Notes: generated by a model from the sequence alone, not told the origin. A DNA stretch of 41,594 nucleotides from CAINDZ01 sp964399195 (GCA_964399195.1 CAYNPY010000024.1:1-41594); one strand, 5' to 3'. Positions 16,282 to 24,315 are shown, numbered from the stretch's first letter. Made by a program: numbers and translations.

Positions 16282-17508
16282 TCAGCGCCGGATGTCCTCG
16301 ATCGACGTCGGCTGCTGGAACTTGGGATTGTGGAGGTTCTCGAGGATGAAGTTCGCGTCATCCACGAACTCGCTCTGCGGATACAGTTCGACCAGGGACT
16401 CGAGCATGCGCCCGCCGACGCTTGGATCCGCGAAATTCTCGATCGCCGTGTTGGCGGCCATGAACAGCGCGTCGTCGGCGCGGTCGGAGTCGGGGAAGTC
16501 CTGGGCGATCAGCAGCAGGATGTCGATGCGCCGCGTGATGTCCTGGTTGAACATCGCGCGCTCGAACAGCTGCTGCGGCGTCATGCCCTGGCCCGGCGTG
16601 AAGCGACCCGTGTACTTCACGCCGTGCTTCGCGCGCGCTTCCTTCAGATAGTCCTTGATGACCGCGTCCTGGTAGCCGGGCAGCATTTCGGTCTTGATCG
16701 TGTCCTTGACTTCCTCGAACGACGAGTTGCGCTCGAACTCGCGGTGCGTGACCTCGACCACGTGCCAGCGGCCGGCCACCTGCAGCGGCGGGCTCACGCC
16801 GATCGGCAGGTCGTAGACGGCCTTCGAGAACTCGACGCCGTTCTCGATCAGCGGGACGATCGACCCGGAGCTCATCCAGCCGGCGTCGCCCTCGATCTTT
16901 CTGGTCTTCTCGTTCTGCGAGAAGTCGGCGCAGACGTAGACCCAGGAGTCCTTCGGGTCCTTCGACTGGAGCCGGCGGTAGGCCTGGTCGGCCGCGGCCT
17001 TGTCCCTGCATTCGATGTGGCGCACCCGCACCAGGCCGACCTGCTTGTAGCGGCCGAGGTTCTTCTCGTAGTACTCGCGCATCTCGGCCTCGCTGGGGAC
17101 GGCGTCCTTCAGCAGGCCGTACTGCCGCATCGCCTTCTCCAGCGTCACGCGGCGGTTCGCGACCAGCGTGCGCGCGACCGTCTGGTCGTTGTACAGCTTG
17201 CGCTCGACGGCGCCCATGACCAGCAGCGCCGAATCGACCATGCGCTTGAGCGCCAGCCGCTCGCCCTCGGGGCCGGCGTACTCGCCCTTGACGCGGTCCG
17301 GCTGCTCGTCGATGAACTGCTCGAGATCCGCTTGGGTGATGGTGATCTCGCCGACTTCGGCGATGACCGGCGACGTGTCCTTGGCCAGGTCGCCGAACAG
17401 AGGCTTCCAGCCGAAGCTGGCGCCGGTCTGCTCCTGCTGGCAGCCGGCCGAAGCGAACAGGGCCGCCGCGGCGGCCAGGACGAGCAGCAGGGGTTTGACG
17501 CGGACCAT
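16282..17508 (-). CDS. PPIC-type (parvulin) peptidyl-prolyl isomerase lipoprotein
   Basis: A 408-aa predicted lipoprotein: hydrophobic signal and lipobox ASAGC with the lipidated Cys at residue 23. A SurA/PrsA-like N-terminal helical region begins VIAEVGEITITQADLEQF. A parvulin domain lies at roughly 155-260 (VRVRHIECRDKAAADQAYRR, then DAGWMSSGSIVPLIENG and PPLQVAGRWHVVEVTHRE). The GG of the usual GGDLG loop is replaced by DAGW, so catalysis may be weak and the chaperone function dominant. A C-terminal helical tail of about 100 residues is TPR-like. It likely assists folding of outer-membrane or periplasmic proteins. ATG 17506-17508 has AAGGAG upstream. Confidence 0.87.
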   Translation of the reverse strand: MVRVKPLLLVLAAAAALFASAGCQQEQTGASFGWKPLFGDLAKDTSPVIAEVGEITITQADLEQFIDEQPDRVKGEYAGPEGERLALKRMVDSALLVMGAVERKLYNDQTVARTLVANRRVTLEKAMRQYGLLKDAVPSEAEMREYYEKNLGRYKQVGLVRVRHIECRDKAAADQAYRRLQSKDPKDSWVYVCADFSQNEKTRKIEGDAGWMSSGSIVPLIENGVEFSKAVYDLPIGVSPPLQVAGRWHVVEVTHREFERNSSFEEVKDTIKTEMLPGYQDAVIKDYLKEARAKHGVKYTGRFTPGQGMTPQQLFERAMFNQDITRRIDILLLIAQDFPDSDRADDALFMAANTAIENFADPSVGGRMLESLVELYPQSEFVDDANFILENLHNPKFQQPTSIEDIRR

Positions 17509-17561
17509 GACGAAGACTCCTTGCGGTATGCGTGCGACGTGGCGGACGGACGCGCAGCCCC

Positions 17562-18818
17562 TCAGACGAGGTCGCGCCGCCCGGCCTTCTCGAGCTCGAC
17601 GACGACTTCGCGCAGCCTTTCGGCCTGCCCGCGGCGACAGACCAGCAGCGCGTCCGGGGTGTCCACCACCACCAGATCCTCGACCCCGACCAGCGCGATC
17701 AGCCGCCGGTCGCCGCGGACGATGTTGCCCCGGCTGGCGACCGCCACCAGGTCGCCCCGACCGAGGTTGCCCCCCGCCAGGTCGCCGGCCAGNNNNNNNN
17801 NNNNNNNNNNNNNNNNNNNNNNNNNNNNNNNNNNNNNNNNNNNNNNNNNNNNNNNNNNNNNNNNNNNNNNNNNNNNNNNNNNNNNNNNNNNNGCCAGGTC
17901 GCCGGCCAGCTCGCCCCAGGCCTCCCAGTCGCCGAGGTCCGACCAGTCGAACGCCGCCGGCACGACGGTGAAGCCGGGGATCTTCTCCATGATGGCCTTG
18001 TCGATCGAGGCCGCGGGACAGGCGCCATAGGCTTCCTGCAACGCCCCGGCGAACGACTCGGTTCCAAAGGTCTCCACCGGCACCCGCATCAGGCGCCGGA
18101 CGTCGGCCAGGAAGCGGTCCGCCATGGCGCCGAACCAGTCCTGGTTCCAGACGAAGATGCCGCTGTTCCAGTAATGGCGGCCCCCGGCGACGTAGCGCGC
18201 GGCGGTCTCGACGTCCGGCTTCTCGCTGAACGCCACGCCGGGCAGCGGGCCGGCGGGCGGCCCGGCCGCGGCCTCGATGTAGCCGTAGCCGGTGTGGGGA
18301 TGGGTCGGGCGGATGCCGAAGGTGGCCACCGACGGCTCGGCGCTCACGGCGGCGAACGCGGCGGCCAGCTGGGACCGGAACGCTTCCGCGTCGCGGACCA
18401 GGTGGTCGGCCGGCAGGAGCGCCACCGGCGCGCGCGGATCCAGGCGCCGGGCCAGCCCCATGCCGAGCACGGCGCAGGGCGCGGTGTTCCGCCCCACCGG
18501 TTCGGTGATCACGTGGGCGGGCGGCAGTTCCGGCAGGTCGGCGCGGACCGCCGCCGCCAGGTCGCCGCTGGTCACGACCAGCACGCGCCCGGGTCCCACC
18601 AGCGGCGCCACGCGCTCGAAGGTGTCGCGCAGCAGGCTGGCCCCCGTGGCGAGCGCCAGCAGCTGCTTGGGCCGCGACGTCCGGCTGAGCGGCCAGAAGC
18701 GCGTGCCGCGACCGCCGGCCATGATGACGCAGATCCCCGCCCCCGCCGCCCCGGGCGCGGAGGCGGGGCGCTGCGACTGCTCGCAGTCCCCGGCGCGGTT
18801 TCCGGGCGTCGTGCTCAT
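17562..18818 (-). CDS. manC: Mannose-1-phosphate guanylyltransferase, interrupted by a 100-N scaffold gap
   Basis: Forms GDP-mannose from mannose 1-phosphate and GTP for surface glycans. The N-terminal nucleotidyltransferase signature MAGGRGTRFWPLSRT lies at about residues 33-47, then PKQLL. TEPVGRNTAPC, LLPADHLV, FGIRPTHPHTGYGYIE, FSEKPDVETA, WNSGIFVW and DWSDLGDWEAW are all family motifs. The frame is preserved through the N gap, but 17 bp are duplicated at both edges. Removing the gap and one copy restores GELAGDLAGGNLGRGD with normal family spacing and a protein of about 379 aa. An N-terminal extension of about 28 residues precedes the domain, and there is no isomerase domain. ATG 18816-18818 has GGGAGA upstream and lies 16 bp after rplI. 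Confidence 0.93.
   Translation of the reverse strand: MSTTPGNRAGDCEQSQRPASAPGAAGAGICVIMAGGRGTRFWPLSRTSRPKQLLALATGASLLRDTFERVAPLVGPGRVLVVTSGDLAAAVRADLPELPPAHVITEPVGRNTAPCAVLGMGLARRLDPRAPVALLPADHLVRDAEAFRSQLAAAFAAVSAEPSVATFGIRPTHPHTGYGYIEAAAGPPAGPLPGVAFSEKPDVETAARYVAGGRHYWNSGIFVWNQDWFGAMADRFLADVRRLMRVPVETFGTESFAGALQEAYGACPAASIDKAIMEKIPGFTVVPAAFDWSDLGDWEAWGELAGDLXXXXXXXXXXXXXXXXXXXXXXXXXXXXXXXXXXLAGDLAGGNLGRGDLVAVASRGNIVRGDRRLIALVGVEDLVVVDTPDALLVCRRGQAERLREVVVELEKAGRRDLV
17776..17909. repeat. 17-bp direct repeat flanking the assembly gap
   Basis: The sequence GCCAGGTCGCCGGCCAG occurs at 17776-17792 and again at 17893-17909, exactly abutting both ends of the N run. This is the expected signature of two overlapping contig ends that were scaffolded instead of merged. 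Confidence 0.9.
17793..17892. other. Assembly gap (100 N)
   Basis: Exactly 100 ambiguous bases inside manC. A run of 100 is the conventional placeholder for a gap of unknown size. The flanking duplication suggests the true gap length is zero or negative. Confidence 0.97.
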
Positions 18819-18834
18819 CGCGGTCTCCCGGCCC

Positions 18835-19278
18835 TCAGGACCTGACGACGCTCACCTTGGCCGTGACGCGCACGTCGCCGTAGATCTTCACCTCGACGTC
18901 GTACTCGCCCAGCAGCTTGATGGGCTCCTCCAGCAGGACGTGCCGGTGGTCGAAGCTCATGTGCTCGCTCGGCAGGGCGGCGGCGATGTCCCGCGCGCTC
19001 ACCGAGCCGAAGAGCTTGCTCTCCTCGTCGGCCTGCACCGCGAACGTGCACGACAGCGTGCCGAGCCGCGCCGCCAGGGCCCGGGCCTCGGCCAGCCGCG
19101 CGTCCTCGCGCTTGGCCTCCTGCTTCAGGTGCGCCGCCACCAGCTGGCGGTGAGCCTCGGACGAGGTGACCGCCAGACCCCGCGGGATCAGGTAGTTCCT
19201 CGCGAAACCGCGGGCGACCGAGACGGTCTCGCCCATGCGGCCGAGGTTGTCCACGTTGCGCATCAGGATGACTTCCAT
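18835..19278 (-). CDS. rplI: 50S ribosomal protein bL9
   Basis: Large-subunit protein that bridges from the L1 stalk base. The 147-aa product begins MEVILMRNVDNLGRMGE and continues VARGFARNYLIPRGLAV, the conserved 23S-binding N-domain, then a long central helix (residues about 42-75) and the C-domain with LFGSVSARDIAAAL. Length is normal. ATG 19276-19278 has AGGTGG upstream. It closes the rpsF-rpsR-DUF2232-rplI set and is followed after 16 bp by manC. Confidence 0.97.
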   Translation of the reverse strand: MEVILMRNVDNLGRMGETVSVARGFARNYLIPRGLAVTSSEAHRQLVAAHLKQEAKREDARLAEARALAARLGTLSCTFAVQADEESKLFGSVSARDIAAALPSEHMSFDHRHVLLEEPIKLLGEYDVEVKIYGDVRVTAKVSVVRS

Positions 19279-19295
19279 CGCTTAACCACCTTCGG

Positions 19296-20294
19296 TCATT
19301 GGTTCCCGGCGCTCGTCGCGCCGGAGACGGGTCCGCGCAGGTCGCGCCACTGGTCGACCAGGCCCAGCAGCACGCTGGTGGCGACCAGGGGCACGAACGC
19401 CAGCCCCATCAGGGTCCAGTAGACGACCAGCATCACCGGCGGCAGGAATCGCCGCGACAGGTGGTACTGCACCGCCAGGCCCTGAATGCCCAGGAACGCC
19501 GCCGCCAGAACCGTCAGGTTCAGGCCCGCGTCCGCCAGCGGCGCCCGTCTCGTCAGCATCAGCCCGATGCCCGCGACCAGCGCCCACACCACGTAGAACG
19601 GCAGCCGCCACTGCGCGAACGGGGGCAGCCGGCGCCCCATCGTCGCGACCGCCAGGCGGCGCGCGCCCAGCCGGACCAGCAGCAGCAGCAGCACGGCCTG
19701 CCCCAGCAGCCCGACGCCGATCACCGACGGGTACAGCCGCGTCGCCAGACCGGTCAACTGCTCCATGCGCCGGCGCCCGATCTCGCGAGCCTTGGCCAGC
19801 TCCGCCGGGTCGGTGCCCGGCGGCGCCTGCTGCTCCAGCATCTGGAGCGACTGTTCGCCGATCGCCGCCATCTGCTCGCGCACCGGCATCTGGACGGCCG
19901 CCCAGACGACCAGCGGCGCGATCATCGCGGCCGTGCCGAGCAGGGCCACGTCCGGGCGCCAGCCGCGTCGCCAGGCCGCGCCGGCCACCAGGCCCGCCGC
20001 GACGTGCGACGTCATCTGCCAGGTGTCCGCCGCCGACACCAGCGCGTGGCCGAGGGCCAGCCACGCCGCCACGGCCGCGGCCAGCCGCAGCCACCTCGTC
20101 TCGGCCAGGACGGCCCAGCCCCACGCGACCGCGACCACCAGCGGGGCCGGCATGGCCACCGCCAGCCACATCCCCGCGCCCCGGCCGCCGGCGGCCATGT
20201 CCGCGCCCGCCCGCGCCAGCGCCCAGGCGACCGCCAGGGTGACGAGCGCCGCGAGGGCGGACAGGAACGCCGTCGGTCCGGGCTTCACGGTCAT
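19296..20294 (-). CDS. DUF2232 (YybS-like) polytopic membrane protein
   Basis: A 332-aa integral membrane protein with about eight hydrophobic spans, beginning TAFLSALAALVTLAVAWALA. A charged cytoplasmic or periplasmic loop with EQMAAIGEQSLQMLEQQAPP lies near residue 150, and the C-terminal part includes FAQWRLPFYVVWALV and FLGIQGLAVQYHL, as in the YybS/DUF2232 family. Function is unknown in the family. Its position between rpsR and rplI is widely conserved and supports the assignment. No catalytic motif is visible. Confidence 0.82.
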   Translation of the reverse strand: MTVKPGPTAFLSALAALVTLAVAWALARAGADMAAGGRGAGMWLAVAMPAPLVVAVAWGWAVLAETRWLRLAAAVAAWLALGHALVSAADTWQMTSHVAAGLVAGAAWRRGWRPDVALLGTAAMIAPLVVWAAVQMPVREQMAAIGEQSLQMLEQQAPPGTDPAELAKAREIGRRRMEQLTGLATRLYPSVIGVGLLGQAVLLLLLVRLGARRLAVATMGRRLPPFAQWRLPFYVVWALVAGIGLMLTRRAPLADAGLNLTVLAAAFLGIQGLAVQYHLSRRFLPPVMLVVYWTLMGLAFVPLVATSVLLGLVDQWRDLRGPVSGATSAGNQ

Positions 20295-20321
20295 CCTTGC
20301 ACCACCGTTCGTCCGGCCGGA

Positions 20322-20588
20322 CTAGCGGTAGTATTCCTTCACGAACGGCAGCAGGGCCAGGTGCCGCGCGCGCTTGACCGCCTGGGCCAGCGGGCGCTGG
20401 AACTTGGGACTGGTGCCGGTATTGCGACGGGGCGCGATCTTGCCCCGCTCGGTCACGAAGCGGCGCAGCGTCTCCTCGTCCTTGTAGTCGATCGCGATCA
20501 TGCCGGTCTTCGTGAAGAAACAGGCCTTCTGTTTCCCGTGCCGCCTCTTCTTCTTCTTCTTCTTGATCCGCAGGTTCTTGCGAGCCAT
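20322..20588 (-). CDS. rpsR: 30S ribosomal protein bS18
   Basis: Small-subunit platform protein that binds 16S rRNA together with S6. The 88-aa product starts MARKNLRIKKKKKKRRHGKQ and continues KACFFTKTG, IDYKDEETLRRFVTERGKI and RNTGTSPKFQRPLAQAVKRAR. The N-terminus has a run of six lysines. Only one Cys is present where zinc-binding forms have a CxxC pair, so this is the zinc-independent type. The frame is open upstream, but ATG 20586-20588 has a strong AAAGGAGG at ideal distance. Confidence 0.97.
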   Translation of the reverse strand: MARKNLRIKKKKKKRRHGKQKACFFTKTGMIAIDYKDEETLRRFVTERGKIAPRRNTGTSPKFQRPLAQAVKRARHLALLPFVKEYYR

Positions 20589-20687
20589 CGGATCCTCCTT
20601 TCCTCGACCGGCCGCCCGGCGTCGTCGCCTCGGGCGGCGCAAGTTCCCCGGCCCCTGAGCCGGCCCGCGCCGCGGGCCGGGACTCGG

Positions 20688-21059
20688 TTACTCAGCGGCC
20701 TCGACGGCGGGCGCGGCCTCGACGGGCTTGCCCGCCCGGCGCTTGGCCATCGACACGCGGTTGCGCTCGGCCCAGTCCTCGTCCACCACCACGAGGTGGC
20801 GCAGGACCTGGTCGTCCTGACGCAGGAACTTGTCCAGGTCGGCCACGGCGGTGCCGCGGCTGTTGAACTTCAGGAACATGTAGTTGCCGCGGCTCTCGAA
20901 CTCGATCTCGTAAGCCAGACGACGCACGCCCCAGTTGTTCTCGAGCGTGACCTCACCGCCGTGCGCGGCGATGATCTCCTTGCAGCGGTCGACCCGGGCC
21001 TGCATGGCGGCCTCGGGCTGGTCCGCCCGCAGGATGAACACACATTCGTACTTCTTCAC
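20688..21059 (-). CDS. rpsF: 30S ribosomal protein bS6
   Basis: Pairs with S18 on the 30S platform. The 123-aa product starts at GTG 21057-21059, preceded by GGGGAGGTG. It reads KKYECVFILRADQPEAA, then GGEVTLENNWGVRRLAYEIE and SRGNYMFLKFNSRG, all typical of S6. The C-terminal tail of about 20 residues is rich in Ala, Glu and Val. It is the first gene of its operon; the leader upstream is long and structured. Confidence 0.97.
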   Translation of the reverse strand: MKKYECVFILRADQPEAAMQARVDRCKEIIAAHGGEVTLENNWGVRRLAYEIEFESRGNYMFLKFNSRGTAVADLDKFLRQDDQVLRHLVVVDEDWAERNRVSMAKRRAGKPVEAAPAVEAAE

Positions 21060-21227
21060 TGGTAACACCTCCCCTCGGTCTGATCGACCCGGGTCTCTAT
21101 TCGCCCCGGCGGACCCGCGAAGGGCCGCCCGGACGTCAGCCCGGGTAGGGATGTGATCAGCAAAAGCCGCAAACAGGCTCTTGAGCTGTGTGGCGGGCAC
21201 ACGTGCCCGCGTCCGCTTGGCGCGGAA
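21060..21227 (-). promoter_or_regulatory. Structured rpsF leader, possible S6:S18 autoregulatory site
   Basis: From the predicted start near 21227 to rpsF lie about 168 nt. A strong hairpin sits at 21193-21210 (perfect 8-bp arms GCGGGCAC/GTGCCCGC), and a second at 21128-21145 (CCCGG, 8-nt loop, CCGGG on the minus strand). Bacterial rpsF leaders often bind the S6:S18 dimer for feedback control. The location fits, but I could not match the published consensus base by base, so the function is inference. Confidence 0.4.
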
Positions 21228-21233
21228 CGGGGA

Positions 21234-21262
21234 AGTATAGGCCCCGGCCGCGGGCGGCGCAA
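21234..21262 (-). promoter_or_regulatory. Promoter of the rpsF-rpsR-rplI operon
   Basis: Minus strand: TTGCGC (21257-21262), 17-bp spacer, TATACT (21234-21239). The -10 matches consensus at five of six positions in a very GC-rich stretch. Confidence 0.65.
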
Positions 21263-21333
21263 GGCCGCGATCGCGCCCGGGAAGGGCGGGGCGGGCGCCG
21301 GCCGACCCGGGCCGGTCCCCGGGCCGGTCCCCG

Positions 21334-22023
21334 TCAGCGCCGATTGAATCGTGAAGCGGCGGCTTCCACGCCCTGCTCGCGGCAGCAGACGACCGCGTCG
21401 GCGGCAAGGGCGACCAGATCGGCCACCAGAGGGCGTTCGGCGTCGGCAAACGGGGTCAGCACGAACGCCGGCCACTCCGCCGCCGGCACCGCGTCGCCCG
21501 GCGGGGCGATCCCCAGGCGCAGGCGGGGGAAATCGTCGTGCCCCAGTTCCGCGATCACCGACGCCAGGCCCTTCTGGCCGCCGCTGCTGCCGCGCGCCCG
21601 CAGGCGCAGGGCGCCCAGCGGCAGCGCCAGATCGTCGCCGACGACCAGCGGCCGCCAGGCCGGCCGCCAGGGGGGCCGGTCCGGGTCGGCGGCCGGCCCC
21701 GCGCCCGCCGCCGGTTGCGCATCCCCCGCGGGCGGTCCGTCCGCCGCGGGCGCCGGGGTGACCGGCCAGCCGCGCGCGCGCGCCCAGGCGACCACGGCCT
21801 GTCCGCTGAGGTTCATGTAGGTGAGCGGCTCCAGCAGCACGAAGGGCCCGTCGCCGTCCGGCGCGGCCGCTTCGCGCCAGGGCCCGGCCCCCTGGCGGAA
21901 GGTCCAGCCCAGGCGTCGGGCCAGTTCCTCGACCACCAGAAAACCGACGTTGTGCCGCGTGTCGCGATAACGCGCGCCGGGATTGCCCAGGCCGACCACC
22001 AGCAGCGGCGCCTCTGTGCTCAT
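21334..22023 (-). CDS. pth: Peptidyl-tRNA hydrolase with internal Pro/Ala-rich insertion
   Basis: Releases tRNA from peptidyl-tRNA that drops off the ribosome. Catalytic features are present: VVGLGNPG with Asn14, RHNVGF with His24, PLTYMNLSGQ with Asn71 and the VGDDLALP acidic site (Asp130). GSSGGQKGL replaces the E. coli GGHNGL, a substitution I believe occurs in other bacteria. At 229 aa it is about 35 residues longer than usual. The excess is a low-complexity Ala/Pro/Gly segment at about 88-124, between the substrate-binding Asn and the Asp, apparently a surface loop. ATG 22021-22023. It precedes the rpsF promoter. Confidence 0.95.
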   Translation of the reverse strand: MSTEAPLLVVGLGNPGARYRDTRHNVGFLVVEELARRLGWTFRQGAGPWREAAAPDGDGPFVLLEPLTYMNLSGQAVVAWARARGWPVTPAPAADGPPAGDAQPAAGAGPAADPDRPPWRPAWRPLVVGDDLALPLGALRLRARGSSGGQKGLASVIAELGHDDFPRLRLGIAPPGDAVPAAEWPAFVLTPFADAERPLVADLVALAADAVVCCREQGVEAAASRFNRR

Positions 22024-22095
22024 GACCTGCTCCCGGTGGAACGCCGGCGCGCGGACGCCGCGGGCCTGAACGCCGCCGCGCCGCTGCGACCGCCG

Positions 22096-22130
22096 AAAGA
22101 CGCAGCCGGCCGCATCGGGCGGCCGGCTGC
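22096..22130 (-). terminator. Rho-independent-type terminator after rplY
   Basis: Perfect 12-bp arms at 22102-22113 and 22119-22130 with a 5-nt loop, followed on the minus strand by GTCTTTC. The short T-tract is imperfect but the stem is the strongest of its kind in the region. It separates rplY from pth. Confidence 0.6.
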
Positions 22131-22181
22131 CAGGCGAAGCGCGTTCGGGGACCGCCGTCGATGTCGCCGGCCGGCCCGCTC

Positions 22182-22829
22182 CTACTTGGAATCCTTGGCG
22201 TCGGCGGCCTTCTCCGCGGGCTCCGCGCCCTCGGCGCCCTCGGCTGCCGCCGGGGCCTCCTCGACGAACAGCGACGCCGCCTTGATGCTCAGCACGAGCA
22301 TCTCGGGATCGGAGACGACCTCGCCTCCGGGCACCTTCAGGTCGCCGGCGAACACCTTGTCGTTGAGGTTCATGTCGCTGATGTCGATCTCGACGAACTC
22401 GGGCAGGTCGCGCGGCAGGCAGCTGATCTCCACGGCGTCGTGGGCCAGCGCCACCGAGCCCTCGCCGGACTTGACGGCCGCGCAGGTGCCCGCGACGTGC
22501 ACGCGCACCGCCACCGTGACGGGCTGGCCCTCGGGGATCTCCATCAGGTCGACGTGCAGGATCCGGTCGGTGATGGGATGCCGCTGCACCTCGCGCAGCA
22601 GCGCGATGTGGCCCTCGCCCATGCCCGCCTGGTGCAGCTGGAAGATCGCGCTGCGGCCGCCGAGGTGCTTCAGCGCGACCTCGAAGGCGTGGCCTTCCAG
22701 TTCGATGCTGGCCGTCGGACGGCCCTTGCCGTACAGCACGGCGGGCACGCGGCCGGCAGCGCGGGTGCGCCGGTTCTCGTTCTTGCCGACGGTCGTCCGC
22801 GCATGGATGTTCAGGTTCACCAGGCTCAT
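22182..22829 (-). CDS. rplY: 50S ribosomal protein bL25 / general stress protein Ctc
   Basis: 5S rRNA-binding ribosomal protein of the long (Ctc/TL5) type. The 215-aa product begins MSLVNLNIHARTTVGKNENR and continues RRTRAAGRVPAVLYGKG. HITDRILHVDL-like text is present as RHPITDRILHVDLMEIP at about residue 85, followed by a C-terminal beta domain with LPRDLPEFVEIDISDM. It ends in an acidic Ala/Glu-rich tail. ATG 22827-22829 has GGAGG at nine bases; the frame open further upstream lacks signals. It lies downstream of prs, as in many genomes. Confidence 0.96.
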   Translation of the reverse strand: MSLVNLNIHARTTVGKNENRRTRAAGRVPAVLYGKGRPTASIELEGHAFEVALKHLGGRSAIFQLHQAGMGEGHIALLREVQRHPITDRILHVDLMEIPEGQPVTVAVRVHVAGTCAAVKSGEGSVALAHDAVEISCLPRDLPEFVEIDISDMNLNDKVFAGDLKVPGGEVVSDPEMLVLSIKAASLFVEEAPAAAEGAEGAEPAEKAADAKDSK

Positions 22830-23035
22830 CGCTTCATTCCTCCGCCTGCGGTCGCGCCAGGCTGCTGGTTGCCCCGGCGACGCGCCCACCTGGACCGGCG
22901 CCGGGAAGCCGCCGGCCGGGCCGGCAGCGCACAAGGCGGCTCCGCGCGGCGCCCGTCACCTCGGGAACCCTTCACGAAGAGGGGGTTCTGGACGGGGGTA
23001 CGCGCCGGCACCGCCAATGCGGAAAAGGACCGTCC

Positions 23036-23064
23036 AAGAAAGCACCGGCCGCGGGCACTGTCAA
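23036..23064 (-). promoter_or_regulatory. Weak candidate promoter of rplY
   Basis: Minus strand: a perfect TTGACA (23059-23064) with 17-bp spacing to TTTCTT (23036-23041). The -10 is poor. The leader would be about 200 nt. Transcription from prs could also continue into rplY. Confidence 0.3.
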
Positions 23065-23076
23065 GCGGCCGCCGGG

Positions 23077-24012
23077 TCAGACGAACAGGGCGCTGACCGT
23101 TTTCTCCAGGTGGATGCGCTCGATGGCGTCGGCCAGGAGCGCCGAGATGTCCAGGACGCGGATCTTCGCGCACTGATCCTGGCGAGTGAACGGAACGGTA
23201 TTGCTGACAACGACTTCCCGCAGCGGCGCGCCGTTCAGGCGTTCCAGGGCCCGGCCCGAGAGGATCGCGTGCGTGGCGCAGGCGGTGATCGACAGGGCGC
23301 CGTTCTCGTGGCAGACGCGGGCGGCGTCGGCCAGGGTGCCGGCGGTGTCGATCATGTCGTCGAAGATCACGACGTCCTTGCCCCGCACGTCGCCGATGAA
23401 GTTCATGACCACGGCCTCGTTGGGGCGCGGCCGCCGCTTGTCGATGATGGCCAGGCTCGCGTCCAGCCGCTTGGCGAAGGCGCGGACCATCTTGATCGAG
23501 CCCACGTCCGGCGCCACGACCGCCAGGTTGTCGCGCGGGCGGTCGCGGAAGTAGTTCAGCCAGACGGGCGCCGAGTAGATGTGGTCGACCGGGATGTTGA
23601 AGAAGCCCTGGATCTGCGGCGCGTGCAGGTCGATGGTCAGCACGCGGTTGGCGCCGGCGGTGGTGATCAGGTCCGCCATCAGCTTGGCGGCGATGGGCAC
23701 GCGGGGCTGGTCCTTGCGGTCCTGCCGCGCGTAGCCGAAGTACGGGATCACCGCCGTCACGCGCCGGCACGAGGCGCGGCGCACGGCATCGATCAGCAGC
23801 AGCAGTTCCATCACGTTCTCGGCCGGCGGCACCGTCGGCTGCACGATGAACACGTCGGTGCCGCGGATGTTCTCGCCGATCTTGATCTGGATCTCGCCGT
23901 CGGAGAAGCGCCCGGCCTCCACCGGCAGCAGGTCGATGTTGAGGTTGGCGGCGATCAGATCGCCCAGCGCGCGGTGGGCGTTGCCCGTCATCACGACCAG
24001 ATCGTTGCGCAT
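23077..24012 (-). CDS. prs: Ribose-phosphate pyrophosphokinase (PRPP synthetase)
   Basis: Makes PRPP from ribose 5-phosphate and ATP for nucleotide, His, Trp and NAD synthesis. The 311-aa product has GRFSDGEIQIKIGENIRG, VIPYFGYARQDRKD, TIDLHAPQIQGFFNIPVDH, IDKRRPRPNEAVVMNFIGD and the PRPP-binding loop VVIFDDMIDTAGT. All class I features are present and length is normal. ATG 24010-24012 follows GGGAGCCGTGAGG. It may also feed the PRPP-using DPPR-synthase-like gene at 26758-27654. Confidence 0.97.
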   Translation of the reverse strand: MRNDLVVMTGNAHRALGDLIAANLNIDLLPVEAGRFSDGEIQIKIGENIRGTDVFIVQPTVPPAENVMELLLLIDAVRRASCRRVTAVIPYFGYARQDRKDQPRVPIAAKLMADLITTAGANRVLTIDLHAPQIQGFFNIPVDHIYSAPVWLNYFRDRPRDNLAVVAPDVGSIKMVRAFAKRLDASLAIIDKRRPRPNEAVVMNFIGDVRGKDVVIFDDMIDTAGTLADAARVCHENGALSITACATHAILSGRALERLNGAPLREVVVSNTVPFTRQDQCAKIRVLDISALLADAIERIHLEKTVSALFV

Positions 24013-24105
24013 CCTCACGGCTCCCGGGCAGGGTGGCGCCGGCGCGGGCGCGCGCGGCGTGAAGGCTCGCACGGCCGCCGGCGGGTCAGCAGGTCCGAGG
24101 CTAGG

Positions 24106-24134
24106 AAGCTACACGCCGGGTTGGCGCGCGGCAA
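24106..24134 (-). promoter_or_regulatory. Candidate prs promoter
   Basis: Minus strand: TTGCCG (24129-24134), 17-bp spacer, TAGCTT (24106-24111). It lies between tRNA-Gln and prs, about 95 bp before the start codon. The same TAGCTT box recurs upstream of the KamA-family gene. Confidence 0.5.
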
Positions 24135-24203
24135 CGGGAAATCCGGGCGGGCGGCGGTCGGCCGGGGATCTCGGTGACAGGAGCGGGGAGCCGCGGAGCG
24201 AGG

Positions 24204-24278
24204 TGGTTGGGGCGGGAGGATTCGAACCCCCGAATGCAAGGACCAAAACCTTGTGTCTTACCACTTGACGACGCCCCA
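24204..24278 (-). tRNA. tRNA-Gln (anticodon UUG)
   Basis: Minus-strand cloverleaf of 75 nt including an encoded CCA (24204-24206). Acceptor arms TGGGGCG and CGCCCCA pair fully. The anticodon stem CAAGG/CCTTG encloses the loop TTTTGGT with anticodon TTG. The T arm is GGGGGTTCGAATCCTCC. The 5' end resembles E. coli tRNA-Gln (TGGGG). It starts 37 bp after the spoVG stop and is probably processed from a longer transcript. Confidence 0.97.
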
Positions 24279-24315
24279 ACCGGGCCCGCGCGGCGTGGGT
24301 CACAGTCTACGCGCG

